This document shows positions 9,833-22,800 of a stretch of 64,000 bases of DNA, piece after piece. Numbering within the stretch: the first letter of the stretch is position 1; each line of letters begins with the position of its first letter. The DNA lies in NCBI GenBank assembly GCA_000499405.2, contig HG738137.1:2852001-2916000 (forward strand). The letters run 5' to 3'. Position numbers and translations under genes: made by a program. Below the pieces are notes generated by a model that was given only the letters and a program-made list of their open reading frames with translations, did no database searches and was not told the DNA's origin. Source of the DNA: Onchocerca volvulus. Taxonomy: Eukaryota > Nematoda > Chromadorea > Rhabditida > Onchocercidae.

Positions 9833-12525
9833 ATGTCAACTTCTACTTTATCGGATGGTTCTCTTGATGAAGGTACTTTTGCTGCAGAAGATGTATCCGG
9901 TGTTATTGAAGATTATTTTTTTGAAGGTGAAAGTTTTGTTTTAAAATAGCATTACAGCTTATCAAAAAAATAAATTTGAGCAAAAAATTATTGTGGCTGA
10001 AAAATCTACTCTGGAAACCTAACTTACTGAATTACAATTTTTAAAGTTCAAAATTTTGGAGTACATACTCTCTTCCTATTACTGACAACCGCTTTTTTCC
10101 AGAGATACGAAATCGGTTGCTTATGATCATTTCAAAATCTTGATGCAGTAATTTTTTAAAACAATAGGAAATCAAAATATTTTAAAATCAGAATGGAATT
10201 AATAGAAAATTGCTGTGGTTTCTTGTGGAATCTAATCATTTTTATAGGCGCGGAAAAATTGCTGGAAATATGGTTTGATAAAAATCAGAATGGAGCTACG
10301 TCCTTGAGAAATATACCGTATTCGGAATTGGTTTCTATGCTAGATATAGCGCAGTGCCGTATTTTGCATTCTAAAAGTAATGAATGCATGGATAGTTATG
10401 TTTTGAGGTAATGAATTCCGTAAAAAGTTTTTGATACATATATTTCTCATTTTGTATTAACGCATAATATATTAGCAAAGTAATGCAATCTATGGAAGAT
10501 GCTCATTTCTTTAAAACTGACTTATTGATTTTTAAAGCTCAGAATGTCTGGTTTTTTCAATTTTTATGTAAAACTTTTAGAGGCCAAAAATTGTAAAAAT
10601 TAATCGAAAATCAATCGATAGGTCTATTTCCACGCATAAGGCATTATTGCTGGTTGATAAATTTTGCGAAAAGCAATTGTCGAAGAAGTACTATATTAAA
10701 AAAGTTTAAATTTACAGCGAAAGCAGTATGTTTATCTCGGATTTTCGTATCATTTTGAAAACATGTGGCACAACGCGATTACTTCACGCGATAGAACGAA
10801 TTCTACATATTGCTAAGATATACTGCAACATGGATAACGTTGTCAGCGTTTTTTACTCAAGAAAGAATTTTATGCATCCCGAGAAACAACCTTATCCACA
10901 TTCTTCGTTTGAAACTGAAGTTGATTATCTTGAAGAACATTTCGCAGGTATAACATCAAAGTAACTAATTGGTTCCCTTGTTATTATTTGGTGTGAAGAA
11001 ATATTTGATGTTGTTTTAGTTTCCAAGATTTTGATTTGGCATTTTATTCTTCAGGAGGATCTGCTTATTGTATCGGTCCACAAAGACAGGATCGTTGGTT
11101 TCTCTACACAATGGTTACTCCACAGGCTGTTTTTCCATTTCCGGAACATACACTCGAAATACTTATGAATGGTTTACCAGAAGATGTTCTTAGTACATTC
11201 AGTCCTAATGTAAGCAAAGATGGGAAGGACTGCAGAATGGTATTGTTATTGCTAGATTTCATCAAATTTAATTTTTTGTGGAGTTTGAGATTTTATTGAT
11301 TCTGTTCGATGTCTGACAATGGCTAACTAAAACTTAACCATTAGCATTTCTTGTCATTCGTGGCATCATTTATTTTTCATCTTTCATTTTATATAACTTT
11401 CAGATCTAGTGAACTGATAAAATATTGAAAGTAGGAAACGAACTTTTTACAGAAATCAGCAATCAACACAATACTGCCACCTGATATCGTCGTCCATGAG
11501 GAATTATTTAGTCCATGTGGTTACAGCCTGAATGGATTGATTCCACATTCAGTAAGTATCAAGTTGGTATATATAAAATCGTTTTTCAGATTTGCAGAGT
11601 TTCGTTTGAAAATCAGTCAATATGGCAAATTATTTTTCAGGATCATTACATCACGATTCATGTAACACCAGAGCCAGATTTTTCATATGTCAGTTTCGAG
11701 ACAAATCAGCATACGTTGAATTTGTGTGAGCAAATGCTGAAAGTTCTAGAAATTTTTAAGTATGATTTTGCTCAAATATTAGCTTAAAACTTGCTTAATT
11801 TGTGAGATGAATAATGCAAATTTAAGAAAATTATGTTAAAAACTTTACAGTTTGCTTATTCCAAATCTCAAATCTTTTTGAAATGATGGAAATATTTCAG
11901 TAACTTCACAGGAGTTTTTTGCAGACCGAGTAAATTTTTATTGACTATTTTCACCAATGAACTATCAAACGAAGGCAAAAAAATGCAGAAAAATTTGTGG
12001 GATCTGAAAATTTGTGGATGTCGTCGGACGAACTTGCAATTTCTTGAATTGCCGGTACGACTTTAGTGAAATTTTGCCTAAAGAATTTTTAGTTTATTAA
12101 TCAAGAAAATGAAACAGTTCAGGGAGTAAGTAAGGTAATGAATACTTTCTTTACACCGCTTTACAGTTTTTGTCATTATATAAGTTCATTTATTTTACGA
12201 ACGCGATGGATTGTGGAAGCAAAACTATTGAATTTGACCAAAACTTGGTAAAATATGTTTCTCAAGATTCAAACAATCGAGAGAGTACTCCTACATGACA
12301 TTTATATCCACTTTAATTTTTATTATTTCTGATATTATTGTAGCTGAATTCTCTGTTCGATTCTGGAACATCCCATTCCTGTTTTTATCGGTTAAAGTTG
12401 ATTATCGTATAATATTTTTTTTTTTTCATAGTTTTCTGTTCCAGACTGAAACACTAATTTATGTGCAGTTCGAACGAATAAAAAGTGCGGAACAAGTAAC
12501 GTGCAAAGAAGTATTCGACCGTTAG
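9833..12525 (+). CDS. smd-1: S-adenosylmethionine decarboxylase proenzyme (AdoMetDC)
   Basis: It removes CO2 from S-adenosylmethionine to supply aminopropyl groups for spermidine and spermine, in the cytosol. Eight exons: 9833-9926, 10248-10407, 10718-10947, 11055-11239, 11453-11551, 11641-11759, 11925-12054 and 12445-12525. Joined they give 365 codons plus TAG with no internal stop. The self-cleavage site is intact: VLSE|SSMF with Ser87 as pyruvoyl precursor (human Ser68). Also present are the catalytic motif FFEGAEKLLE (Glu31, Glu34), LKTCGTT (Cys101, human Cys82), PCGYS (Ser248, human Ser229) and His263 in TIHVTPEPDFSYVSFE (human His243). The N-terminus is about 23 residues longer than human AdoMetDC. 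The start was chosen because FFEG joins exactly to AEKLLEIWF across the first intron. A polyadenylation signal AATAAA lies at 12792. It converges with pezo-1. Confidence 0.96.
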
Positions 12526-13801
12526 TAATGACAGTTACAATGTTGAGTGATGAATATTTGGGATTCTTCACTTCATTATGATTGGTCTTTTAATTACCGG
12601 TGGTTTGGTGCTGTTTCTAATATTTTCAAGTTTTTTTCTTCACACTTTTTCTTTTTTATTCTCTTTCCATAAACTTTATTGAATACATCATTCTCAATAT
12701 GACTGGTAGTCAATTGTTTGTTTATTTCTGTATTTTATTCTCTTTTTGAGCTTTGTTTTTGAGAATCTTTTTTTTTCTTTTTCTGTAGCATAATAAATAG
12801 ATTAAAAAAATGGTAGATTGGAAAAAATAAAGAAAAGAAGTGAAAAAGAATCTACGAAATTCAAATTAGCAGCGAAAATTAGTAACAAACTCAGATTAAA
12901 GAACTTGATTAGGATCCAAACCGAATGGCTAACAGTCATATGCTTGATAATCTTCAAGCTCTTTGTTTTTTGTTTCTACTTTTTCTTTTTCTTTTTTTTT
13001 TTTTGACATGAATACTTTTGAAGTAGTTGTCTTAGTAATGGAGCTCCTGCTGATGTTCGGAAGCGTTAGTATTTACTTAATTCCTCCAAACATGTGCAAG
13101 TATACATCATTTTTGATGATCAATAAACGATTTTCCAGTAATTTTTAAACTATATCAGATTTTCCGACCAGAGATCTGAATGTTACTTTGAGGTTGAAAA
13201 AATAGTTTCAGTTTCATTTTGTTTACATTTCATTATAGAGCGAATAAGGGAAAAATAAAGTAAGGGAATTCTTCTATCAACATTAACTGAATAAAAATAA
13301 GTCACAAAAATGTTATTTTACTGATGTACAATTACAGCGGCACTGGTAATGAAATATTTTCTATATGAGAATTTTTTTTTTTTTTTTTCTTTAACAGATC
13401 GATGGAGAAACTACCTTTTATAAATTATTTTATGTATCTGCCCGCGATATATGGTCTTCAGTAAAGTAAATGCAGGACAAGCGGAAAGAATATCACAGTC
13501 GAGTTCCAAACAATTGAAAAATAAAAATAGTATGTCTTTTCCATTATGAACTTTCGAATAATTCCCATTATCTCTTCTTTCTTTCTGTTTTAATTAGAAA
13601 ATCCATGAATATTACATTACTAATTATAACTTATCACTAATAAAGAGACTTAAATTAAGTAAGAAATAAAAAAGTAAAAAAAAGTTCAAGATTTTCTTTT
13701 ATGTTTACGTCAATTGATTATTCAAAATTACAGTACTGAAATATGGACAGTGAGAGTTCACTTGGAAATTTTAGATTTTCCAATAAGATGAAAATTCCAA
13801 T
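12526..13801. other. Convergent intergenic region, smd-1/pezo-1 3' ends
   Basis: Holds the 3' UTR of smd-1 (AATAAA at 12792-12797) and that of pezo-1 on the other strand. T-runs occur at 12770-12780, 12985-13003 and 13373-13389. The open frames here (12818-13148) are T-rich chance frames. No further gene seen. Confidence 0.6.
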
Positions 13802-16800
13802 TTATTCGTTTTTAATTTTCACACGATAACGACACCAGCGTATAAGAGTTTCTGGTGATCGCATCAGAAAAACAAGTTTGCCATATAGACGAGATTCCAA
13901 GTAAAACTTGCGTTTTTCACGGACTACATATATATCATGGAATAGACGTAATAGATTCTCACAGTTCGGGATATTTTCAATCTGTAAGAGAATTTGTAAG
14001 TTAGGCTGGAAGTAGAAGAGTCACAAAAACCTATTATTCAATTCACTAGCTCCAGCCATTCATAAGCCGAATCTAAAATTAATCTTAATAGCAAGCTTGA
14101 TTTAATTCGAAGTCGAAATTCAAGCATAAGTCTAGGGCTGGATTTTAAATTATAAATCAATCAGACTTTTTGGAATTTTTGGGTTTCTAATTAAAAAAGT
14201 TTATCGTGAAATTATGCTGGAAAAGTACCACAGCTTTATGTATTGGAGTTCGTACAATTTCGCGAACAAAACGACCAACAACCAGTATAACAGCAATGTA
14301 CATCGCGATCATACCACCTGAACCAACAATGATGGTTATCCAGGATGGAATTACTCGATCAACAAATATCACGAATTTCTGATCCCATCTTAAATGAAAT
14401 TTAAGTGTTACGGTTTTAAACAGAATCAATCTCTATGTTTCGAACATCTTTGATTCTTCGACTCTTTTTTCTTTTCTAAAAATTTAAAAATTTCAGGAGT
14501 TTAAAAATGAGAAACTTACGTAACACTCCAATAATCACCATGGTATTGCCATGTGCTTACAGAATGAATTCGTTTCAAGGCCAAATTAATAACATTAACT
14601 GGTAATAAGTAATCGTTAGGAGGAGCAAGTAGGAACTGAGCAAATGGGAAACTCATCCTGGCAGTGGTTACGTTGCCATTAATCAAATCCAGGAATATCT
14701 TTGACTGCATTGAAGTTAACACTGTTGCTAAGATGAAATTATGTGACCGCTGTTTGGAGTCAACGGTTCGGAGTAAAGACATTTCAAAGACCATTCGCAT
14801 TGTCTGAAACTAAGATTATAGAATTCTGACGCATTTTGTAGATGGTTTTGTTGCAGCAGAATTATTAAATCATTTATTTAATAAATGATTTCCATTGATG
14901 ATACCTTTGATGAATGTAATTCGTTTATCAACTGTTTCTTTCCTGGTAACGAAATATCCCAATTTCGAAGCGAATGTAGGGTCAAATTAATCAAGAAGAT
15001 ATCTTTGTAAGTATAATCTGAGATGAAGGACAGAGCATTGCGTTTTATGTCACTTTCTTCTAGATTTGTCAGTTCATTAATCAACGTTTGCATATTATGC
15101 TTGGATAAATGCGACATTGTTTCGTCGTTGAATACTGTTTCAGTTGAATAGAGTGCCTGCATTTCGCAAATTTTAATTTCCCAAATCCGAAGTGTAATTT
15201 CAAATTTGAAGCTCTCCATGATATAAAAATCTTCCTTAGTAAGTGATTTCGTCAATGAAAAATAGTCAAACCTTCTAGTACGATTCTTTGCACCTAAATT
15301 TTTGTCTTGGGAACTCCTGTATCAATTAATTTCTATAAAACCCGAAATCTTCCAAACGTTTTCATGAATTATCTCACCGGGTAACCCTCTATTGATGCCA
15401 CGAAATGAATGGATTTCGGTGGTGCTCTTGTTCCAAAACTGTTTAGAAATGCAAAAAGCAATATAGGTGCCAAAATAATTATTATCAATACAATAATCGA
15501 TAAAACACCCTTAAAGAATTTTCCAGACGTTGGTGTCGGTCGACCCTTTCGCGTTGGGAAATACTGAAACTTGAATTTTTCAAAACTCGGACATTTCTAA
15601 ATATATGAAAAATTACATAGATAAAAGAATTAAAATAACGCAATGCTTCAAATAATATATTACTTCTACTACTAGGTTTTCAAAAATAAGACTGTTGTAA
15701 CAATCTATAGAGCAAATAAATTTCGAAATTACGGCTTGTTAAAATTAATATTAATATTTCAGCTTCAAAATGCTTCTATTTCAAAAAATCCAATTCATAT
15801 TTTCCATAAATTATTTTCTTACAGAACAGCATAGCATTTTTTGGCAAAAGAAATTACATTGTTCAACCAATGATCGAATAATATCCAACAGTGTTGTGCC
15901 TCTATTTCGTTGTAATAATTTTCCATTCGCGTGAAATCTGCCATTGTTAGAGCAGTAGATGTAAATGTCCAATCCATGGCTGTTCGAAGCTCGAAGAGAA
16001 ATGGTATGTTGAGATAACTAAATCAGTATTGCGCTTTGAAATGGCAAAAAGATACTGGAAGTAAATTCAATTAGAAATGATAGAACTTATTATGTTTTCG
16101 CTCTTATTTCCAAAACTTTTAATCATTTCCCTAAGTCCAGTTAGAAATAAAATAGAAGAAACCCATTAAATCCTTCAAAGTATTTGAAAAATCGAACATT
16201 TTCAATATGATTAGCCGAAAAATTCCAGAACCACTCCCCAATATATCGCGATTTATCACAGATGGATAACCATTTCGCATATGCCATGCACTCATCAATA
16301 AATAAGCGCTTTTGATTAGATATATCAAAATTGAATTCCATGTTATCATATATCCTGTAAACAAATGTGCGAATTCCAAATAAAATTTAGAATTAGAAAG
16401 AATTTGGACCAACCATTATATTAGCTTTAAATCACCAAATTATTTTATTTCTGAATCTTAGAAGCTTCTTATACTTGCAATAAATGATCAGAAAAATAAC
16501 ATAGGATATATCAAGCCAAATCAAATCATGAACAGTGAATTTTCTCTTATCCCTGACAGAACTATATTATATTTTGTTTCTATCTCTTCTGCAGATATAA
16601 AATGTTTCAAAAAGTATTGTTTTCTGCGTTTTCATCATTATATATGTCGACATCGGACTTGCTAACAATAAAAATTAGCTCCCAGAAGCTATATATGAAA
16701 TTTTCTTCTGAATAAATTTATAAAGTAACCTGTGATAGAGGGAATGAAGAAAAATATGACCATATGTAATAAAATAACGAGAAAAACATAGTAAAAAAGA

Positions 16801-19800
16801 CGAAATTTGATTTGCTTCGATAAGTAAAGCCATCGATCAATTATCATAATCACAAATACAAAAATTGAAGTATACGCGAACCATTTTGGTAAACGTGATA
16901 CCTGCAGAGGAATTAAAATGAATTAAGCAACAACTATTTTTGATAAATATAAATCATCTTTTCTCTTAGTTTTGCTTGAATTAGATTTTGCCCGCTGAAA
17001 TATTCTAATGTAGCACATTTTGTTAATATTTGGTATTATCAATGATTCTTCTCCAGAAATTCATCTTTAGAAAATCCACCAATTTTTTTGGCTAGTGTCA
17101 AAATAGATTATGAAAAAAATTGAAGGAAATAGAAAAAAAATAGTTGCACTACTGAGTATTGGTTAGCAGTTATTATGCATTCACCTGCACATCCAATAAC
17201 ATATTTCCGGAACCTCCGTGTCCCAATATCGAATAGAAGAAAGATATCAGAATCAAACATAATACATCACATCCTACCATCCATGGATACCAATCCATAG
17301 ATGACGGAATTTTTTTCATCAGCAATGCCTCGCAAAATTTTTCGCATGATGTTGACTGAAGAATTTTTGAAATTTTAACTAAATATCTGTGAATTTTCCA
17401 TTTAAAACAAATCACTTTAGAAATCTTTAAGAGGTCGAAATATTAATTAAGCAAACAAAAATTTAGAAACTGCACCTCGTCCAACATTTTTTCATCGCTT
17501 TCCTCCTGCACAAGATCATCACTCCAACTCAAGTGCCGTTCACGTACTTGAAAATCAACACGGTACATACCAAGCCTTAGCAACTTGTACCGATGAAAGA
17601 AAACCATCGCAAGCAATGCTATATCCCAGAATGATCCATTAATATTTGGATCTATTGCTAACAACCTAATAATCGAAGTAATTAGTTTCTTAGATGCCAA
17701 GAATTACAATTAATCAGTACTTTTGAAAAACTTCTGGAAAAACCCGGCACTAAAAGTTCAGAAATATGAAAAACAATGAGTCATATTTCATGAAACAGAG
17801 TACTGTGTGATCTCCGAAATGTCACATAATAAAAATTAAGCACTTATTTCTTGAAACTTCATGCATCTTACATAGCATACATTGTACAAAACTTTCGCAG
17901 AATGCTTTCATTATCGGCGAAATTACACTACAATCAATAATGCTGGATATTTATACCTGCATCTTTTCTGTATAATCATCCAAAAACTTTTTGAGAAAAA
18001 AGAAAAGATAAGCATACCTTTGAACACTAAAAGGATTATTATTCGAAATTTCCTTTTCACTATAGATCAGAGTCAGAACTAGCTCGTTGCAAAAAAGTAA
18101 TCGAAAAGCGATGATAAATTGAATGTAGAAAGCAGCTACCAACCAAAAAGATTTCGACGGACGAGGAATAGCAAGTACTCCCCAGAAAAACACCTTAGAT
18201 AAAATCACTTTGAAAAAAACAAAATATTTTTAAATGAATCGAATCATATTGCAAGCAATAATCCTACAACATTTTATATTTTACTTGAAAAATAAGGTAA
18301 AATAGAATTAGAAAAAAGACAAACCATTAACGGCAGCGGAAAAGTGATCAAAGAGGATTTGGATAAATGTACAATAAGCATTAATATGAAACAAATAAGT
18401 TCCGACTGGGCTATAATCGAATGCGAAAAACTGAAATGCAGAAATCTGAGCCATATTCATTTCTAAGCAAACGAGAGAGTAGATAAAATAATTCAATAGG
18501 CAAATGTCTTAAGTACTTGAATACTTGATACATCATCAGTTAATGAATTCTATTGTTGTAGATATAGAAGAACATAAGTTTTGTACGAAATTATATCACA
18601 AAAGCTACTTATTCATATAAAAAATAAAAAAAGATATACAAGTATCTGAACGGATTATTATTGATCACTCCGCAAGATAGGAAATTTGTTTTCAATGTTT
18701 ATTATATTTCGTTTCAACGCAGATGAAGTAAAAAGGATGAAAAATAAAAAAAATTGAACTAACCAATAAAGAAATTTAAATGCAGGATGTATGGCATGGT
18801 ACTCATTCAGTGCTTCATTCCAGAGTAATTCTGAATAAGCTACTGATTGGAAATCTTCCCGAAGAATCAGTTCTCTACGTAATTCTCGAAGCTTATCCTC
18901 CGTATCAGCAATTCTTAAGCGCTGCAAAATATGTTACATTTTTTAAAGGTATACAAAAAATTGCTGTTGCCAAAATGGATTCTGAAAAGTTCACCGATCA
19001 GATTTAAAAAAGTTCCTTATGAGCCTACAAAAAAAAGAATCAGAAATACCAGAAACTCATTAAATAAGCTCATGAAAATTTGCAAAAAGCATCAAAATAA
19101 AGCATTAAAATCAGCAGTAAACTTAAAATTTCCAAAAAATAGTAAGTCATCACTAAAAGAAACTTTAACCGATAAATAACAAGCATTACATCTTTTAAGA
19201 TTGCTTTAATACGTTTTTTGTCCTTATCCAAAACATGCGCCACAAAAGCATCTCCTTTAGAAATTTGATACAGCCATTCGGGATTGTTCAGGAGTTGGAA
19301 AATATGCATCGCTGTTACTCTAACGCTATCAAGAACCTAAAATTGGCATATTTTTTAAGAATAGGTCATCTGAAATTTTAACACAGCTTATATGTAAATC
19401 CGCATAAATCTTGTAATATTCATATCATTTCCATGAATTTTAATTTTCTGATTTTATTAACAAATAACTGCATTTTTAATAAGAATCTCACCTAAAAAAA
19501 CTTAACAGGAAACGACAAAGGCTTGTATAATCATAAAGCACAAATCTTCATAAGACCTGACAAGAAATACGCAGCTGTGAGCAACATGCCCAAAGGATCT
19601 TACCGTTTCAATTTCCTTCAAGAAGAAAATTCCCATTTAATTTTATCTAAGAAATTATGTTAATATTTTAAAATCGCACTATTTCAAGCAAAATTGTTTT
19701 GAAAGTCATTACCTCGACTGTCTTTTCGACCATGGTGGTAGTGTCACTATTTTCAAGCACGCTTTCTTTAAATTCACGAGAAAATAAAGAAAACACTTGT

Positions 19801-22800
19801 TCTTGTTCAAAATTAATATCAGCATTTCTCAAAGGGAAGAAGCGTTCACTTACTTGATGGTAATATCCAGATCTATAAAGAATGAAATATTTATATATTT
19901 TCTCAATATTGTCAGTTATCTTTTTGAAAATAACATAAGTTCCACAGTACCTCTTGATTTCTTCGTGAGATTGAGGGGGAGAACCTATAGAAATCGGTGC
20001 ATATTTATCCTCTTCCTCAACCATCATCCGAAGCCATTTTACATTGTCTTGCAATCGTCGATGATTCTTTAGTGCTTCACGTTCTCTTAGTTCCAGAAGT
20101 AGTTCACCTCCTCTACAGAGTAAAAAAGAACAGTAATTGCGAACAGAACTACAAAGATCTAAAGGATTAAAAATGCCAAAACTCTGATCAACATCCATGA
20201 AGTTATAAAACGAAAAACATAAAAAGCAATTCGTTGAACACAAAAGAAAAAGAAGACTAATCTAAACTCTTCAAAGCCTTATTTTTTGAATATACCTTGA
20301 GCCAAGAATCCTATCCGCCCTATAATCCATAATGACGAACTGGAAGTACCACGAATTGAACACACGCATTTGATATATTAGAACAACAAAACAGATAACA
20401 TCATAGATCAAACATGTTCTTTTATAATGGCCAGAACATCCGTTGGGAACACAATAAAGTCCAAAGACTCGTTCCAGGCAGCATGGAAGAGCAAAACCAA
20501 ATTTGCAAAATACATCCTTAAAAAAAGTAAGGATTTCAAATTTCCGAAATAAAAAGGAATAGTATTCCAATACTGCATTTTTTTATGTTCAGACTATTCA
20601 AGTGAAAAGACTGATTTAGATTCAAAAAAATGGAAAGTGAAAAATCCTGCAATTTTTCATCCAAATCAAAACTAAAATTTGAAAAAAACTGATTTTTATG
20701 CGCACCAAGTATAAAATTTTGACAATTAGCAGAAAAATATTGTAATAAACGAGGCAATTCCAATAGGCAAGAATACTTTTGAACGAATTACAGGTATAAA
20801 GCGAAAATCCTTTCCACATAAACAAAAACACTGCGACAATGTAACCAAAATTGGATACTGCACCATTACTAATACTACATATTAAGATAATTAACATCGA
20901 AATCCAATGAGAATATAGAAAAACTGCTGTATGTATGTATGCCAAAAGATTTCTAAACAAAAAACTTGAATAAAATGAGTGAAAGTTAATATTCAGAGTT
21001 CAAGAAAAAAAAAATTTTAGAAACTGCTAAGTTTTCAAAACATCAACATCTAGAAGTTCAAGCTGAAAGACTTACCCTTTCATTGATATAAAATCATTAT
21101 ATAAGGCTGGAATTGGCTGACTGAAATCACTCTCTGATAATGGCGTATTATCGTTTTCAAGATGTTCCTTCTGAATGTAACATTTCATTTAAATTCATGA
21201 TTCTTAGCCAGACTGTAGAATAAATTTTATTAAAACATGAATTCTGCAGTATTCCGACCAGGTGAAACCCATTACAATCTATGAATCATATAAGCTCTGT
21301 ATTTTGGTACAGTTCGTTTACTCATTACTTTGCGCAAAAAATTCGAATTTTCTAAATCTATGTTACAGAGAAATGAAGATTCGAGTTCCACAATAACTAA
21401 TTTAGTTCAAATACAAATAAAAACATGGCTGTTAATTGTAAAATGAAATTAAACGAAACCTCTCTATTAAAAACATCTTTCTGTTTCAATATTAGTAGAA
21501 GAAGGATATAATCAGCAATAAATGTTGGAAATGATGCTGTAGTAAATGTCGAAACATTCGAAATGTTTGCTCTCTAAACATTTAAGCAATTACATATTTG
21601 ATTAATTGCATCTTAAATTTCCTTTCGGTAACTATTTTCATAATCTTACGCTAGATTAATTGCATAATCATGTCTTAAACTCATTTCCAGCAATGTATCA
21701 ATTGTTACAATCTTATAAATTCAGTCTAACTATGTCTTAAGCTCATTTTCGGCAATGTATCATTACAATCTTGTGCTAATTACGCATTTAGTTTAATTAT
21801 ATCTTAAATCACTTCCTGCACTGAATCAAAATTTTTGATCGTTGTAATATGCCTGATGCCACTCCTACTCCAAACTATTATATACATTCCACAATTCAGT
21901 CTGCTAAGATCATCCTCATCATCTTCTTCAATCGACACCACGAAACTTTCAATCTCATCACTCCTAACCCAATTTTTTTATATTTCGTTTTATTTTACGT
22001 TGTTAGCGACTGTAATATTACTTATTGTGTTTGATAAAGTATTTATTTTACCCCCTCTACAATCGTCGTCCAACTGAATATAACAAAACTTCCCCCAACC
22101 AAGTTCTAAGAAATTTCCACAAAATTCTCGACAGTAAAGGGCAAAACAAAAAAATCTTTTGATTTTGGTACTCCACACATTCCAAAAGTGATTGTAACAA
22201 TGAAAAGACTAAAAAAAGAAAACTTATTCGAATTTTCTGCACAATTAAAAATCTCACAGATAATCAAACACTAATTTAGAACATGATTGCATTCGATAAC
22301 AATTTAAAATTAATTTTAATAACAGTGACCTGATCAGGCAAACCAAGTGTGGATAGATATTCCAATACCAAAATTATTGATGTTAAATTAGTATAAGACG
22401 ACCACATCAATTTTTGCAGCCATCTTCTACATACCCGTAAAAATGAAATCGCTATTAAGAAATATATCCCAAATATATCATGATGATAGCACGCCAATAC
22501 TATTCCTAAGACCGAACAAACCTGAACTTTACAATACACTAGAAAAAAATCTAATAAAGGCTGAATTTTTTGTGTAATTTAAATAAATAATTCAAAGAAA
22601 ATCATGCAACAAATGGATAATTTCAAATTTCCTCTTGGAATTTAGTGAAAATTTCATTTAAATGTTTTCCCACTCACCTCAACACCAAACTTGTATACCC
22701 AATTTTTCGAAAGGAATTTCAACAGAGAAACTGCATCCTGAAACATTTTCTGCATAGAAAGTTAGATAGTAGAAAGAGAAACAATGAAGTTCCTATTAAA

